DNA of 64,000 bases, taken from assembly GCA_009746045.1 (NCBI GenBank), contig RPFO01000253.1:2509888-2573887 (forward strand). Direction: 5' to 3'. Below, one piece after another: positions 19,382-30,655 of this stretch. The notes under the pieces were generated by a model, which did not search any database, was not told where the DNA came from, and saw only the letters and a program-made list of their open reading frames with translations. The DNA comes from Mesostigma viride (Eukaryota > Streptophyta > Mesostigmatophyceae > Mesostigmatales > Mesostigmataceae). Within the stretch, counting starts at the first letter, position 1; each line of letters starts with the position of its first letter. Position numbers and translations under genes: made by a program.

Positions 19382-20789
19382 ATGGAGCCGTCGGGAGACG
19401 AGGACTCTTCGTTGTTCGCAGACATGGTGGATATAGGGACGGATGACGAGGGGCAGATAGGGCGGGCTCAGGCGGCTGCTGTGCCGTCTATCAGCCAGCC
19501 GCGACCCTCGACGCCTGGTGCCAGCGGCTCCCAGGAGCTGAAGGCACAGGCTCGGCTACAAGAGGAGATTCGGCAGCGGGAGACCTCGTCCCGGGAGAAT
19601 CAGGAATGTTACTATCCGAAGTGGCATGTCCCCGGTTATGACTCTGACGAGGTTCTATGGCGTCGCCGCAAGAGACATGGGCGGGCGCCATCGGACTTCG
19701 TTTCTAAACCCTATTGTCCTGACCGCGCCCCCGGTTCCAAGTCAGATCCAGTATCCGAGCTCAAGCTGTGTATCAGCAGACAGGTGGGATTCCTGATCGA
19801 GGTGGATTGGAGGACAACCTCGGTCGAGGGCCAGGTGGTGGCCGTGGCGTGGGAGCAGCATCCGCCACTCTGTGCTTGCGGCGACTGCCAGGACGTTCTG
19901 GAGGCTCTAATCGCGTACCCCCGCCTGGCGCTGCTACTGATCCCTGAACGCGTTCGCAACCGATTGCCGGACGCGTTTAGGAGAGTTACCCTACGAGGCG
20001 CGCTCTGCACGGGGTGCTGGGAGTGGTCCTTGCGGGAGGCGTGCCGGAGGATCTGGAAGATGGATGAGGCGGAGGGAGATGACCCCGAAGGCGAGGGTGA
20101 CAGGCAGCTGGCCGACGACGAGTCGGATGACGACCTGCCACGGGTCCGCCGTGACGATCCTGAGGAGGATGGTGTCCCTTGGGCGGCGCAGGTCGGTACA
20201 CGGCCGCCCCGCCGCCTCATTGTGTACAAACGTGAGGCGGTGATGGCTCGCTCCAGGAGGTTCCCTACTAAGGGGCGTCCGCGGGGTCGACCAAGTGTGG
20301 TGGTGGCCCCGCGGGACAGATCCGGGGAGAGACAAGGTGAGAGCCGCCCTGCCCCGCGTCACGAGCGTGGCGGACAATCGGCACGTCATGAAACGCCACG
20401 CGATTCTATCCGACGGCGCGACGAGCGTGGCGATTGGTGGGAAGCACGTCGGGACTCGGCACAGGACTTGTACCACGCTCACGGGGCGCGGGAGAGACGC
20501 CGGCACACGTCACGGGAATCTCGTCAGCAAGAAGAGCTGCGGGAGTCACGCCGGCGCGAGGCGCGACAGGCGCCACTCCACCCCAGGGACAATCACGGTT
20601 CCCTGGACCGTGTCGAGCACACCGGTTCAGCTTCGAACTTGACAGGGGCGGCCGCTGGGCCCGGACAACCCGGCCGCGCTCGGGAACGCGAACGGTCACC
20701 CGTTCGAGGTGCCAACGACCGACCGCTGCGTCAGCAGGGCGCGGCCCTTATCCCCGCGCCCGCACCAGAGCAGCCTTTACCGGCCCTTG
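19382..20789 (+). pseudogene. ORF3 N-terminal part (extra ORF after pol), interrupted
   Basis: An open frame 249 bp after pol; the first ATG is at 19382. With the continuation at 32245-33089 it would be about 750 aa. The N-terminus is acidic (DEDSS, IGTDDEG). A central region holds paired cysteines (CACGDC near 19877, CTGC near 20009) that could bind metal. About 20230-20780 is dense in Arg, Glu, Asp, Ser and His, like an RS/RE linker. No signal peptide or membrane segment is seen, so it is not an obvious envelope although it occupies the env position. The frame is cut by the 11.45-kb insertion in the duplicated target CCTTG. Function unknown. Confidence 0.8.
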
Positions 20790-21273
20790 AGTTAGTCTCC
20801 ATGCTTTGCTGTAGACTAAGTCTCAAAGGCATTGTGAATACAACGTATGAATAAGCCTTGTAAACCTACGTTGGTATGTGAATATAAATACCAAGTGGGC
20901 TATGCAGATAGGAATGCTAGTCGAGTCGCATACGTTTCCCTAGATAGGTACTTTGGGTACTGAGGTACGTGACAGATGTCAGTACCCAGTATACGTAGTG
21001 TCCTGTCATTGGACGGTACTAGAGTATCCTAGATAGGGACCGTACTGCAGCGTGCATTGATCTGTGATCGCACGATGCAGTGACTAGACGGCTACCTGTC
21101 ATCGTGTGGCCTCGGGCCAACGGTCTGCACCCAACGGTCACTGGCGGCGCAGCCGGTGAGAGGAACGTTGATGAAGGGTAAACCTATTTTCTAATGAACC
21201 AAGCAATTCATTGCTCTCAGCACTCCGTGTTCTCGAGCAATATACCACGTCGTTCATTTCTCATTTCCTAACT
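20790..21273 (+). repeat. Left LTR of the 11.45-kb element
   Basis: 484 bp with a TATA box TATAAATA (20883-20890). The ends form a 6-bp inverted repeat AGTTAG/CTAACT. No TG/CA dinucleotides occur at the ends. Confidence 0.88.
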
Positions 21274-21325
21274 TGAATTTTATAAACGCTCTTCAGCAAC
21301 ATCAAACTCAACAACGGTTCAAACC

Positions 21326-21333
21326 GGCACTGG

Positions 21334-21364
<31 letters not shown>

Positions 21365-21386
21365 GAAAAGAAAAAAAGAGAAAAAG
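21326..21386. repeat. (GAAAA)n microsatellite
   Basis: A-rich pentanucleotide repeat just inside the left LTR. Confidence 0.9.
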
Positions 21387-21751
21387 AAACTATATCTTGG
21401 GGACGACGATGATGATCAGCGTTGTCCGCCAGACAACAGGGCACCGGCTGATGTCGGTGCGCCTGCATGCAATAACAACAAAACAAAAAGAAGACAAAGA
21501 AAAAGAAAACAAAAGAACAACCATGACAATACCAGCCAGGTGGAGGGTCTGGCTGCCGCGAGGCAGTCCGAACAACCCCCCTCCCCTGTGCGCCAGCCGG
21601 TGGCGGAGCCGGTTCCCCTATGGGGCACCGACCAACCCTCTTCCCCGGCGGCTGCGACAGCAGCACCCACTGGAGGGGATTCATAGGTGTTTGCTCAATT
21701 TCACAAGTCTTCAAATGAGTAAAAAAAAAATCTTTCAGATCTGAGGGTACC

Positions 21752-23590
21752 TAAAGCTGGACTGTTGCAGGCAGCATGTAGACCATGAAAATAGACCACC
21801 CACGAAAATTGGGCTCATTCTGAGCTCAAATGGTGACATGTGACAGCATACATGTGCAGTTTTTCGTCATTTCCCCCCTTTACTTACATGAAACAAATAT
21901 GAATAGTGGACAAATGAACTCATTTCAGGCTGGATTCTTGCAGGCAGCATCTAGACCATGAAAATAGACCACCCACAAAAATTGGGCTCATTCTGAGCTC
22001 AAATGGTGACATGTGACAGCATACATGTGCAGTTTTTCGTCATTTTCCCCCTTTTCTTACATGAAACAAATATGAATAGTGGACAAATGAACTCATTTCA
22101 GGCTGGATTCTTGCAGGCAGCATCTAGACCATGAAAATAGACCACCCACAAAAATTGGGCTCATTCTGAGCTCAAATGGTGACATGTGACAGCATACATG
22201 TGCAGTTTTTCGTCATTTTCCCCCTTTTCTGACATGAAACAAATATGAATAGTGAACAAATGAACTCATATCAGGCTGGATTCTTGCAGGCAGCATTTAT
22301 ACCATGAAAATAGACCACCCACAAAAATTGGGCTCATTATGAGCTCAAATGGTCGACATGTGACAGCATACATGTGCAGTTTTTCGTCATTTTCCCCCTT
22401 TTCTTACATGAAACAAATATGAATAGTGAACAAATGAACTCATTTCAGGCTGGATTCTTGCAAGCAGCATCTAGACCATGAAAATAGACCACCCACAAAA
22501 ATTGGGCTCATTCTGAGCTCAAATGGTGACATGTGACAGTGTAAATATGCAGCTTTTCGTCATTTGCACCGGTTTCTTACATGAAACAAATAGGAATCAT
22601 GACCAAATGAACTCATATCGAGCTGCCAGGATTCTTGCAAGCAACATTTAAACCATAATACTACACCACCTACAAAAATTGGGCTCATTATGAGCTCAAA
22701 TGGTGACATGTGACAGTATAAATATGCAGTTTTACGCCATTTTCATCGTTTTCTTACACGAAATAAATAGGAATCATGACCAAATGAGCTCATATCGAGC
22801 TGGATTCTTGCAAGCTACATTTAAACCATAATACTAGACCACCTACAAAAATTGGGCTCATTATGAGCTCAAATGGTGACATGTGACAGTATAAATATGC
22901 AACCTTTTGTCATTTGCACCGGTTTCTTACATGAAACAAATAGGAATCATGAACCAATGAACTCATATCCAGCTGGATTCTTGCAAGCTACATTTAAACC
23001 ATAATACTACACCACCTACAAAAATTGGGCTCATTATGAGCTCAAATGGTGACATGTGACAGTATAAATATGCAGTTTTACGCCATTTTCATCGTTTTCT
23101 TATTACACGAAATAAATAGGAATCATGACCAAATGAGCTCATATCGAGCTGGATTCTTGCAAGCTACATTTAAACCATAATACTAGACCACCTACAAAAA
23201 TTGGGCTCATTATGAGCTCAAATGGTGACATGTGACAGTATAAATATGCAACCTTTTGTCATTTGCACCGGTTTCTTACATGAAACAAATAGGAATCATG
23301 AACCAATGAACTCATATCCAGCTGGATTCTTGCAAGCTACATTTAAACCATAATACTACACCACCTACAAAAATTGGGCTCATTATGAGCTCAAATGGTG
23401 ACATGTGACAGTATGAATATGCAGTTTTACGCCATTTGCACCGGTTTCTTACATGAAACAAATAGGAATCATGACCAAATGAACTCATATCAAGCTGGAT
23501 TCTTGCAAGCAACATTTAAACCATAATACTAGACCACCTACAAAAATTGGGCTCATTCGATCTGAGCTCAAATGGTGACATGTGACAGTA
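21752..23590 (+). repeat. ~172-bp satellite, left arm, about 11 units
   Basis: Each unit contains GGCTGGATTCTTGCA, AAAAATTGGGCTCATT, GAGCTCAAATGGTGACATG and ATGAAACAAAT words. The first five units are nearly identical. Units from about 22560 form a diverged subfamily with TATAAATATGCAG. Confidence 0.95.
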
Positions 23591-23805
23591 TATGAAAAGA
23601 GACAACAAACGTGGACTGAAGCATTGGCACGCTGAGCCCCGTGCATGTCTGAGACCAGTTGTCTGAAAAGAGACAACAAACGTGGCAGCATGGCACGCCG
23701 AGCCCCGTGCATGTCTGAGACCAGTTGTCTGAAAAGAGACAACAAACGTGGAAGCATGGCACGCCGAGCCCCGTGCATGTCTGAGACCAGTTGTCTGAAC
23801 TGAAA
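23591..23805. repeat. ~70-bp repeat, three copies
   Basis: Three direct copies of a unit with GAAAAGAGACAACAAACGTGG and CCCCGTGCATGTCTGAGACC. They lie at the inner end of the left arm. Confidence 0.9.
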
Positions 23806-24192
23806 CGTAAAAAGCGCGGATCCGCGTAAGGCGCGATGTCTACTGGCTCAGGACAGTATATATATATAAGTAACATTTAAACTCAGCCCAGTTTTGACGT
23901 CATTTCCAACTGAAAAAATTATTAATTAAATAATTCATTGATAAAACACGCGCTCCTATTGGGGAGTCGCAGAGCACAATAATACATGTTAAAGTGCTTT
24001 TCATCCCTGTATGTTGCACGCTGGGATCTAAAACTGAAAAATTTAAACTCACATCAATAAGGCTAGTCTGAGTCTGAGTCATCAATTATGTGGGGAGGGC
24101 GGCGCTTGTGGCGCGGGGTCGCCTTCGCTTGCTTGCTAGCCGTGCCCCGGTGTGCGACCTGCTTCGATCCGAACGCACTCTACTATCTCCGC

Positions 24193-24483
24193 CTAACCTC
24201 GCGCAGTCGAGTCGGGTGGCAGATTGGGTAACTCTACACCTGGGCATGCGCAAAGCGCAGCTCGCACCTCATCTAACCCTACTATTTCATCGTCCCCGTC
24301 TGTGTAGAGCACATGGACCATGTTGTGCTCCTTATTAAACGCCGTCACATGGGCATGATACCGCTTCTCCCCTGAGTTTGGGCCTGAAAATATCTTGCAT
24401 ACCGGGGTCCCCACCAACCATTCCGGCTCGTGCACGTCCATGACATGCGATTTGAAAAGTGCCATCGCCGTCTTCTCCGCCAT
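24193..24483 (-). CDS. Small Tudor/agenet-like domain ORF inside the foldback
   Basis: A 96-aa ORF on the minus strand. Residues about 22-75 follow the Tudor-like beta-barrel pattern common in algal and plant chromatin proteins: LVGTPVCKIF, then YHAHVTAFN, then HVLYTDGDDEIVGLDEV. This fold often reads methylated lysine or binds DNA. The ORF ends in a Pro-rich tail. It is the only plausible protein in the loop of the foldback. It may be a captured host exon or part of a lost transposase. No promoter is evident. Confidence 0.45.
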   Translation of the reverse strand: MAEKTAMALFKSHVMDVHEPEWLVGTPVCKIFSGPNSGEKRYHAHVTAFNKEHNMVHVLYTDGDDEIVGLDEVRAALCACPGVELPNLPPDSTARG

Positions 24484-24538
24484 CGCTGATTCCGTTTTCT
24501 GTGCTTATTCCGTTTTCCCACCCCTCATGTTTCGCGCA

Positions 24539-25410
24539 CATACGAAAAGGACTTGAATTTCCTTGCTAACAGGTCGGTCTCGGCAATTCATCTTGCATTC
24601 ACTGGAATTCATTCATCGAAGCCCCGAGACTGCCCGTCCAGTCTGAACATACGAAAAGGACTTGAATTTCCTTGCTAACAGGTCGGTCTCGGCAATTCAT
24701 CTTGCATTCACTGGAATTCACTCATCGAAGCCCCGAGACTGCCCGTCCAGTCTGAACATACGAAAAGGACTTGAATTTCCTTGCTAACAGGTCGGTCTCG
24801 GCAATTCATCTTGCATTCACTGGAATTCACTCATCGAAGCCCCGAGACTGCCCGTCCAGTCTGAACATACGAAAAGGACTTGAATTTCCTTGCTAACAGG
24901 TCGGTCTCGGCAATTCATCTTGCATTCACTGGAATTCACTCATCGAAGCCCCGAGACTGCCCGTCCAGTCTGAACATACGAAAAGGACTTGAATTTCCTT
25001 GCTAACAGGTCGGTCTCGGCAATTCATCTTGCATTCACTGGAATTCACTCATCGAAGCCCCGAGACTGCCCGTCCAGTCTGAACATACGAAAAGGACTTG
25101 AATTTCCTTGCTAACAGGTCGGTCTCGGCAATTCATCTTGCATTCACTGGAATTCACTCATCGAAGCCCCGAGACTGCCCGTCCAGTCTGAACATACGAA
25201 AAGGACTTGAATTTCCTTGCTAACAGGTCGGTCTCGGCAATTCATCTTGCATTCACTGGAATTCACTCATCGAAGCCCCGAGACTGCCCGTCCAGTCTGA
25301 ACATACGAAAAGGACGAATTTCCTTGCTAACAGGTCGGTCTCGGCAATTCATCTTGCATTCACTGGAATTCATTCATCGAAGACCCGAGACTGCCCGTCC
25401 AGTCTGAACT
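24539..25410. repeat. 109-bp tandem array, 8 copies
   Basis: Eight head-to-tail units beginning ACATACGAAAAGGACTTG and ending CCCGTCCAGTCTGA. They are almost identical; the eighth lacks three bases (about 25315). High identity implies recent amplification. Confidence 0.95.
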
Positions 25411-25554
25411 TCATACTACCGTTGTACGAAATTCAGACTGCACGAACCTCGAGGATTGTCAATGAATGCCCATGAATTTCATTTGGTCGCACAAAAATGT
25501 TTTATTCAAGAGAACAGTGGCAATGGCATCAAACTGCATTGTTTTCCTTTCATT

Positions 25555-26460
25555 TGTCACCTTTTGAGCTGTAAACAGTCTATTTTGATGGTCTACATGC
25601 TGCTTACAAGTTTCCAGCCTGATCTGAGTTCATTTGTTCAATATTCATATTTGTTTCATGTAAGATAACCGAGAAAATGACGAAAAACTGCACATGTATG
25701 CTGTCACGTGTCACCATTTGAGCTCAGAATGAGCCCAATTTTTGTAGGTGGTCTATTTTTATGGTCTAGATGCTGCCTGCAAGAATCCAGCCTGAAATGA
25801 GTTCATTTGTTCACTGTTCATATTTGTTTCATGTAAGAAAAGGGGGAAAATGACGAAAAACTGCACATGTATGCTGTCACATGTCACCATTTGAGCTCAG
25901 AATGAGCCCAATTTTTGTGGGTGGTCTATTTTCATGGTCTAGATGCTGCCTGCAAGAACCCAGCCTGATATGAGTTCATTTGTTCACTGTTCATATTTGT
26001 TTCATGTAAGAAAAGGGGGAAAATGACGAAAAACTGCACATGTATGCTGTCACATGTCACCATTTGAGCTCAGAATGAGCCCAATTTTTGTGGGTGGTCT
26101 ATTTTCATGGTCTAGATGCTGCCTGCAAGAATCCAGCCTGATATGAGTTCATTTGTTCACTATTCATATTTGTTTCATGTAAGAAAAGGGGGAAAATGAC
26201 GAAAAACTGCACATGTATGCGGTCAAATGTCACCATTTGAGCTCAGAATGAGCCCAATTTTTGTGGGTGGTCTATTTTCATGGTCTAGATGCTGCCTGCA
26301 AGAATCCAGCCTGATATGAGTTCATTTGTTCACTATTCATATTTGTTTCATGTAAGAAAAGGGGGAAAATGACGAAAAACTGCACATGTATGCTGTCACA
26401 TGTCACCATTTGAGCTCAGAATGAGCCCAATTTTTGTGGGTGGTCTATTTTCATGGTCTG
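25555..26460 (-). repeat. ~172-bp satellite, right arm, inverted, about 5-6 units
   Basis: The same satellite as 21752-23590 on the other strand, closest to the first, more uniform subfamily. Unit order is therefore mirrored about the centre of the foldback. Confidence 0.93.
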
Positions 26461-26573
26461 AAGGCTGGATGACCCCTGCTTTATTGACAAATATAAGGAT
26501 TTAATCACATGTGGAAAAATTGAGTAAAATTTATGAAATTGAGCAAACACTTATGAATCCCCTCCTGCTGGAG

Positions 26574-27190
26574 CAGCCATGGCGGCGGCAATGCGGCAGG
26601 AAAACAACCCCCCAGGAGGCACCGGCCCCGCGCCGGCCCCTGGGGCTTCCAGCGTAAGCAAGTCCGTTGCTTTCTTTCCTCATGCATGCTCTGATATAAT
26701 GCTCAAGAGCGGTGGCTATCTTTTCAACATATCATAACCAAACAGAAAGCTATCGCTGCAGCATGAGGAGCATAGAAACGCTCCAGCTGTTATGTGATAA
26801 AAGCACTCCTGGCCTATCCCCATCGCCGGCGGTGGGCGGCCTGGGCTGGACGGCATATGCAAACGAGACAAGTATCTCCGTCCACCCCAACGTGACTTAT
26901 CTGAATGAATGTCATGTCTTTTGAACGCAGATCTCCCCATTTTATTTGGGATGAGTGTAAGGGTATTGTTGCTTTCTTGGCAGCACAGCCTCTACCCTCT
27001 AGGGAGACTGTTGATCCTCTCTATGTCAGGGCTGAGGGCCCTTCATCAAACCCACTGCTGTCAACTCCCTAGACATGGAGCTTGCCCAGCCGCCGCACAT
27101 AATCAATAACGCATGCAGTAGTGGCAGAAGCCATTACCAAACGCATGTACTTGCGGGTAAAGACATGGCTGGTGCTAACGCTCAAGCAGC
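26574..27190. other. Spacer between foldback and copia-like region
   Basis: No domain recognised. It could hold the remains of the gag start of the copia-like polyprotein, which would be expected upstream of the zinc knuckle. Confidence 0.35.
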
Positions 27191-27224
27191 ACCGGGAGGC
27201 AATAACAAGAAACACTAACAGAAA

Positions 27225-27580
27225 ACAAACAAACAAACAAAACTGTTACCAAACCATGGTTGGTGTTGAGGCAGCACAGATGCTGTCCTCTCATTACAAG
27301 CAAACAAACGAAACTGTTACCAAACCATGGTTGGTGTTGAGGCAGCACAGATGCTGTCCTCTCACTGCAAGCAAACAAACGAAACTGTTACCAAACCATG
27401 GTTGGTGTTGAGGCAGCACAGATGCTGTCCTCTCACTGCAAACAAACAAACGAAACTGTTACCAAACCATGGTTGGTGTTGAGGCAGCACAGCTACTGTC
27501 CTCTCATTACAAGCAAACAAACGAAAATGTTACCAAACCATGGTGGGTTTTGAGGCAGCAAAGATACTGTCCTCTCAATC
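27225..27580 (+). repeat. 71-bp tandem repeat, about 5 copies
   Basis: Units contain GTTACCAAACCATGG and TTGAGGCAGCACAGATGCTG. A related TTGAGGCAGCA...ACTGTCCTC stretch occurs in coding sequence at about 27935-27960, so the array probably arose by amplification of a coding segment. Confidence 0.88.
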
Positions 27581-27586
27581 AATACA

Positions 27587-27862
27587 ATGAACAAACAAGA
27601 AAAGCTGCGATTAATTAACAATAACAACAACAACAACCGGCCCCAACAGGGCAACAACAACAACAACAATAGGCAACCTGGCAACCCTGGAAGGGTCAGG
27701 TGCCTGAGGTGCTTCCAGACGGGGCACAGCCGCAACCAGTGCAACCACAACCCTACACTGGGCAACAATGTGGATCTCTGCCCAGGCTGCCACTACACGA
27801 GGCACAACCTGGCCAGCTCCAGGCAGCCGGTGCAACAGGCCTCGCTACCCAAACAAATGTGA
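27587..27862 (+). pseudogene. Copia-type Gag fragment with zinc knuckle
   Basis: A 91-aa frame with Asn-rich runs followed by a CCHC knuckle (CLRCFQTGHSRNQC) and a second Cys/His cluster (CPGCHYTRH). It ends at a stop at 27860, while the integrase continues in another frame, so a frameshift separates Gag from the rest. Confidence 0.65.
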
Positions 27863-28835
27863 GTTCTCTCACCTTGCTTACTCTGAGGATGATGATCTCA
27901 TTACCATTGGGGATGGCAGCCAGGGCATAATTGATTTTGAGGCAGCAACCTTACTGTCCTCCCAACACCCTGTACTGGAACCTTACATAAAAGCACTAAC
28001 CCCTACTGTTGACAACTCCATAGATATCAAGGAGCTTGCTCATCAGCTGCACCTAGCCATGGGTCATGAAACAGTGGCTGAGGAACTGGCCAGACGGCTG
28101 GGGGGTAGTAGCATGGGAAAACAACTCAGGAATGCAGTAAAACTGGCTAGACAACACTGTCAAGAATGTCAGTTCAATAGCCCCAAACCTCAAAAATGGC
28201 ATACTGCAACTCCTTCCACCACTAGGGGCATGATAGTGGGGGATGTGATGCACATCAACAAAGATGTCCAACCCTACCTGATCCTAAAAGATTCATGGTC
28301 CAGGTTCACAGTAATGGAACCCCTACCTGGCATGTCTGCAGGGCAGCTACGTGTTGCACTCATGATTGCTTTACCCAGATTCTACCCAGTTGACAGAATT
28401 TTGCTTGATCAACAATTTTCTTGTCTGACTGACCTGGAAGGGTGTGAAGCAATAGAGATTGCTGGGCTGGAAGATCATGAGGGTCAGGGGGTCATTGAAA
28501 GAACCATCAGATCTGTCAAAACCCTACTAGCCAAAAATCCTTCCAAGGATGCTACTTCAGGGGTCTATTGTGACAGGGCACTCTGGTGTCATGAAATGTG
28601 CACAACCCTAAACATGAGACCTGTCTTGCATGCCAAGTGGGGTGAAGTAATCCCAGCAGGCCTGCAGGCAGGTGTATATCCCCCAGAGGTGATAGCACTG
28701 TACAACACTGCACGTGCACAAACCTCAGCAAAACTGGCAGAAAAAGATAAAACCCATCCAGGCCAGTATTCCAAAAAGGTGATCAAGTTCTCTATTACAA
28801 GGAAAACAGCTTTGGTAAGGTTGGAACTTGGCTAG
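27768..28835 (+). pseudogene. Copia-type integrase
   Basis: An HHCC zinc-binding region (HQLHLAMGH near 28039, CQEC near 28160) is followed by a DDE core: Asp in GDVMHINK (about 28240), Asp in ILLDQQF (about 28405) and Glu in GVIERTIRS (about 28495). The frame leaves the true C-terminus at a run of five A bases (28773-28777); with one extra A the GDQVLYYKEN block typical of copia integrase ends would follow. This is either a 1-bp deletion or a -1 shift site. Confidence 0.75.
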
Positions 28836-30345
28836 GTCCAGTTACCATCCGTGGATTTACCAAAAACAGCAAGACCGTGGAGGTCAAGCACAATATCAAT
28901 GGGAAGCGTCACAGGGTGAGCTGTCATAGAATTAAGAAGTATTATTCTCCCATGGCAGACGTGCCTGGGGAAGAGTCTTTAAGCATGGACTCACTACTTC
29001 TATCTGGCAACTCCAGCATGCCCAGCAGTAGCCCTGAGCCACCAATTACTGCTGTTGACAGCACCACAGCACCCTCTGTGAACCCTTCCACCCTCAGTGA
29101 AGCCAGGCCCACTTCACAACCTGGGGATTGCTTAACCAGGCACGAGGTAGCTGGGTTGGAAGCATTAGCTCAGCCCCAAGGCACCAAATTGTCTGCCAAC
29201 CCTCCCGCTCTGAGGTCAAGATTGGCAGTCGCCTTGCAAGCATTACACAGGTCACATAAGCAACAAGCTGCTGTGGCCGCAGGGTTGGCAAAAGTCTCAG
29301 CTGTGTGCACTAGTCAGGACCCCTGGACCCTGGCAATAGACACTCAGGCACAGGTCAGTGTGATCAGTGCACAAGCCATCCCTGGTCTTGAGATTGCACC
29401 TTCATTTTGGGCACGGGTGCAGGATTTCTCAGGCCAAAGCTCACTGGATGTAGTGGGACAAGTGATGCTCCCTATACTTGGTATTCAGACACCCTTCCAG
29501 GTGGTGGAGGGGTACTCTGGTAACACCTTGTTGGGGGAACCTTTTGTATCCTATCCTGGGGTGCTTATCTCAGCTAATGAGCTCAGTGTCACAGGGGTGG
29601 GTGCAGTTCCTCTGGACCACTTTAAAATCCCTCTCTCCAGTATTGTCCCTGGTATGGATGCTGTCATCAAGGCAGTCAACACTCAGTATGCACCAGGGGA
29701 GATCCCTGATCTGGACAAGTTAGTGCACAGCCAGTTCCTCCATCCCTCAGCCTTTGGGCTGGGTAAGTGGGACATAGCCATGCACTCACCCCACCAAATC
29801 TCCCACGTCATACAAGAATGCAAAACACAAAAAGGGTTTACCAAGTGGCTGATGGCCATTGTCCACCAAGCCAGGCAGGAATGGGTCCTGCCCAACCCCA
29901 AAAACCCTCAATACAAACCTCCTGTCACCCCTTCATGGGACGTGCCAGAGGGAGCCAAAAAGCTCAGATTAAAATTTGTTCTCAAACAAAAACCACAAAA
30001 AGTGGGCTCCCCAATCTTCCATGCCAGACCATGTGTCACAGAATTAAAGGGGACATCCACACTGCCAAAAGGGGAAACCTACACACCTGGGCTGCAACAA
30101 ACCTCACTCAGGATCATGCTCTCCCTATTCCTCCACAACCTCAATGCAGGCCAAGACTATGTCTGCAAAGCCACTGATATTAAAAGGGCCTTCCTCAGGG
30201 GGGACCCAGAAAAGGCTGAATCTGTGTGGAAAGGGAAGGTGTACGTGGTAGACACCCCAGCTGTGTGGAAACCTTACATTGATGAGCCCCACCTTATCAT
30301 CAACATTGGGGTGGAAGGGCTTGTCAGTGCCCCAAAATTTTCAGA
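28778..30345 (+). pseudogene. Copia-type integrase end, retropepsin-like segment and RT N-terminus
   Basis: One open frame. It starts with the integrase C-terminus (GDQVLYY, then GTWLGPVTI, then RVSCHRIKKYY). After a Ser/Pro-rich linker comes a retropepsin-like block AIDTQAQVSVIS (about 29334-29370), with Gln where the usual DTG has Gly, followed by LLGEPF at the place of the ILG motif. Then the first RT motifs follow, including the catalytic-Asp TDIKRAFLRGD block (about 30173-30205). Protease lying after integrase differs from the normal copia order (PR before IN). The frame breaks near 30340. Confidence 0.6.
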
Positions 30346-30655
30346 GACTCAGCAGAGGAAGTATTCAAAAAGCTCAAGGCCACGTATGATGACCTGGACC
30401 CATGCTTTTTTGTTGTACCCACCCCCTCTGGACTGCTGTTCTTTGTGTGGCATGGAGATGACCAACTCATTTGTGGGCCTAGAGCTGAGGTGGAAACCTT
30501 TATTCAGCAGGTCCAGGAATCATATGAGATTGGCAAACAGGTGGAATTGAGCACAACCCCCATCCAGTTCTGTGGCATCATGTTGCAGCTGCATAGGCAG
30601 CCAGATCAGTGGGTCTGCTCTCTCTCCCTCCTGCAGAATATATCCAAGATTGTCT
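30345..30655 (+). pseudogene. Copia-type RT, catalytic segment
   Basis: After a 1-bp frame change it reads FFVWHGDDQLICG (about 30434-30472). The GDD takes the place of the usual YVDD and is followed by FIQQVQESYEIG. It ends in another frame change near 30640. Decayed. Confidence 0.65.

Larger units (their letters stand above)
21671..26573. mobile_element. Foldback structure with satellite-built inverted arms
   Basis: The left arm (21671-23590) and right arm (about 25450-26573) are inverted copies. Both outer ends carry GGAGGGGATTCATA, and both then run into the same roughly 172-bp satellite, on opposite strands. The arms enclose about 1.9 kb containing a triple 70-bp repeat, a small Tudor-like ORF and a 109-bp array. 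Long TIRs made of internal tandem repeats are the hallmark of Foldback elements (known for Drosophila FB). No transposase is visible. Arm lengths are unequal (about 11 versus 5-6 units). Confidence 0.65.

Noticed and set aside
24539-25410. CRISPR-like regular repeats
   Set aside because: Units are contiguous 109-bp tandem copies without variable spacers, in a eukaryotic transposon.
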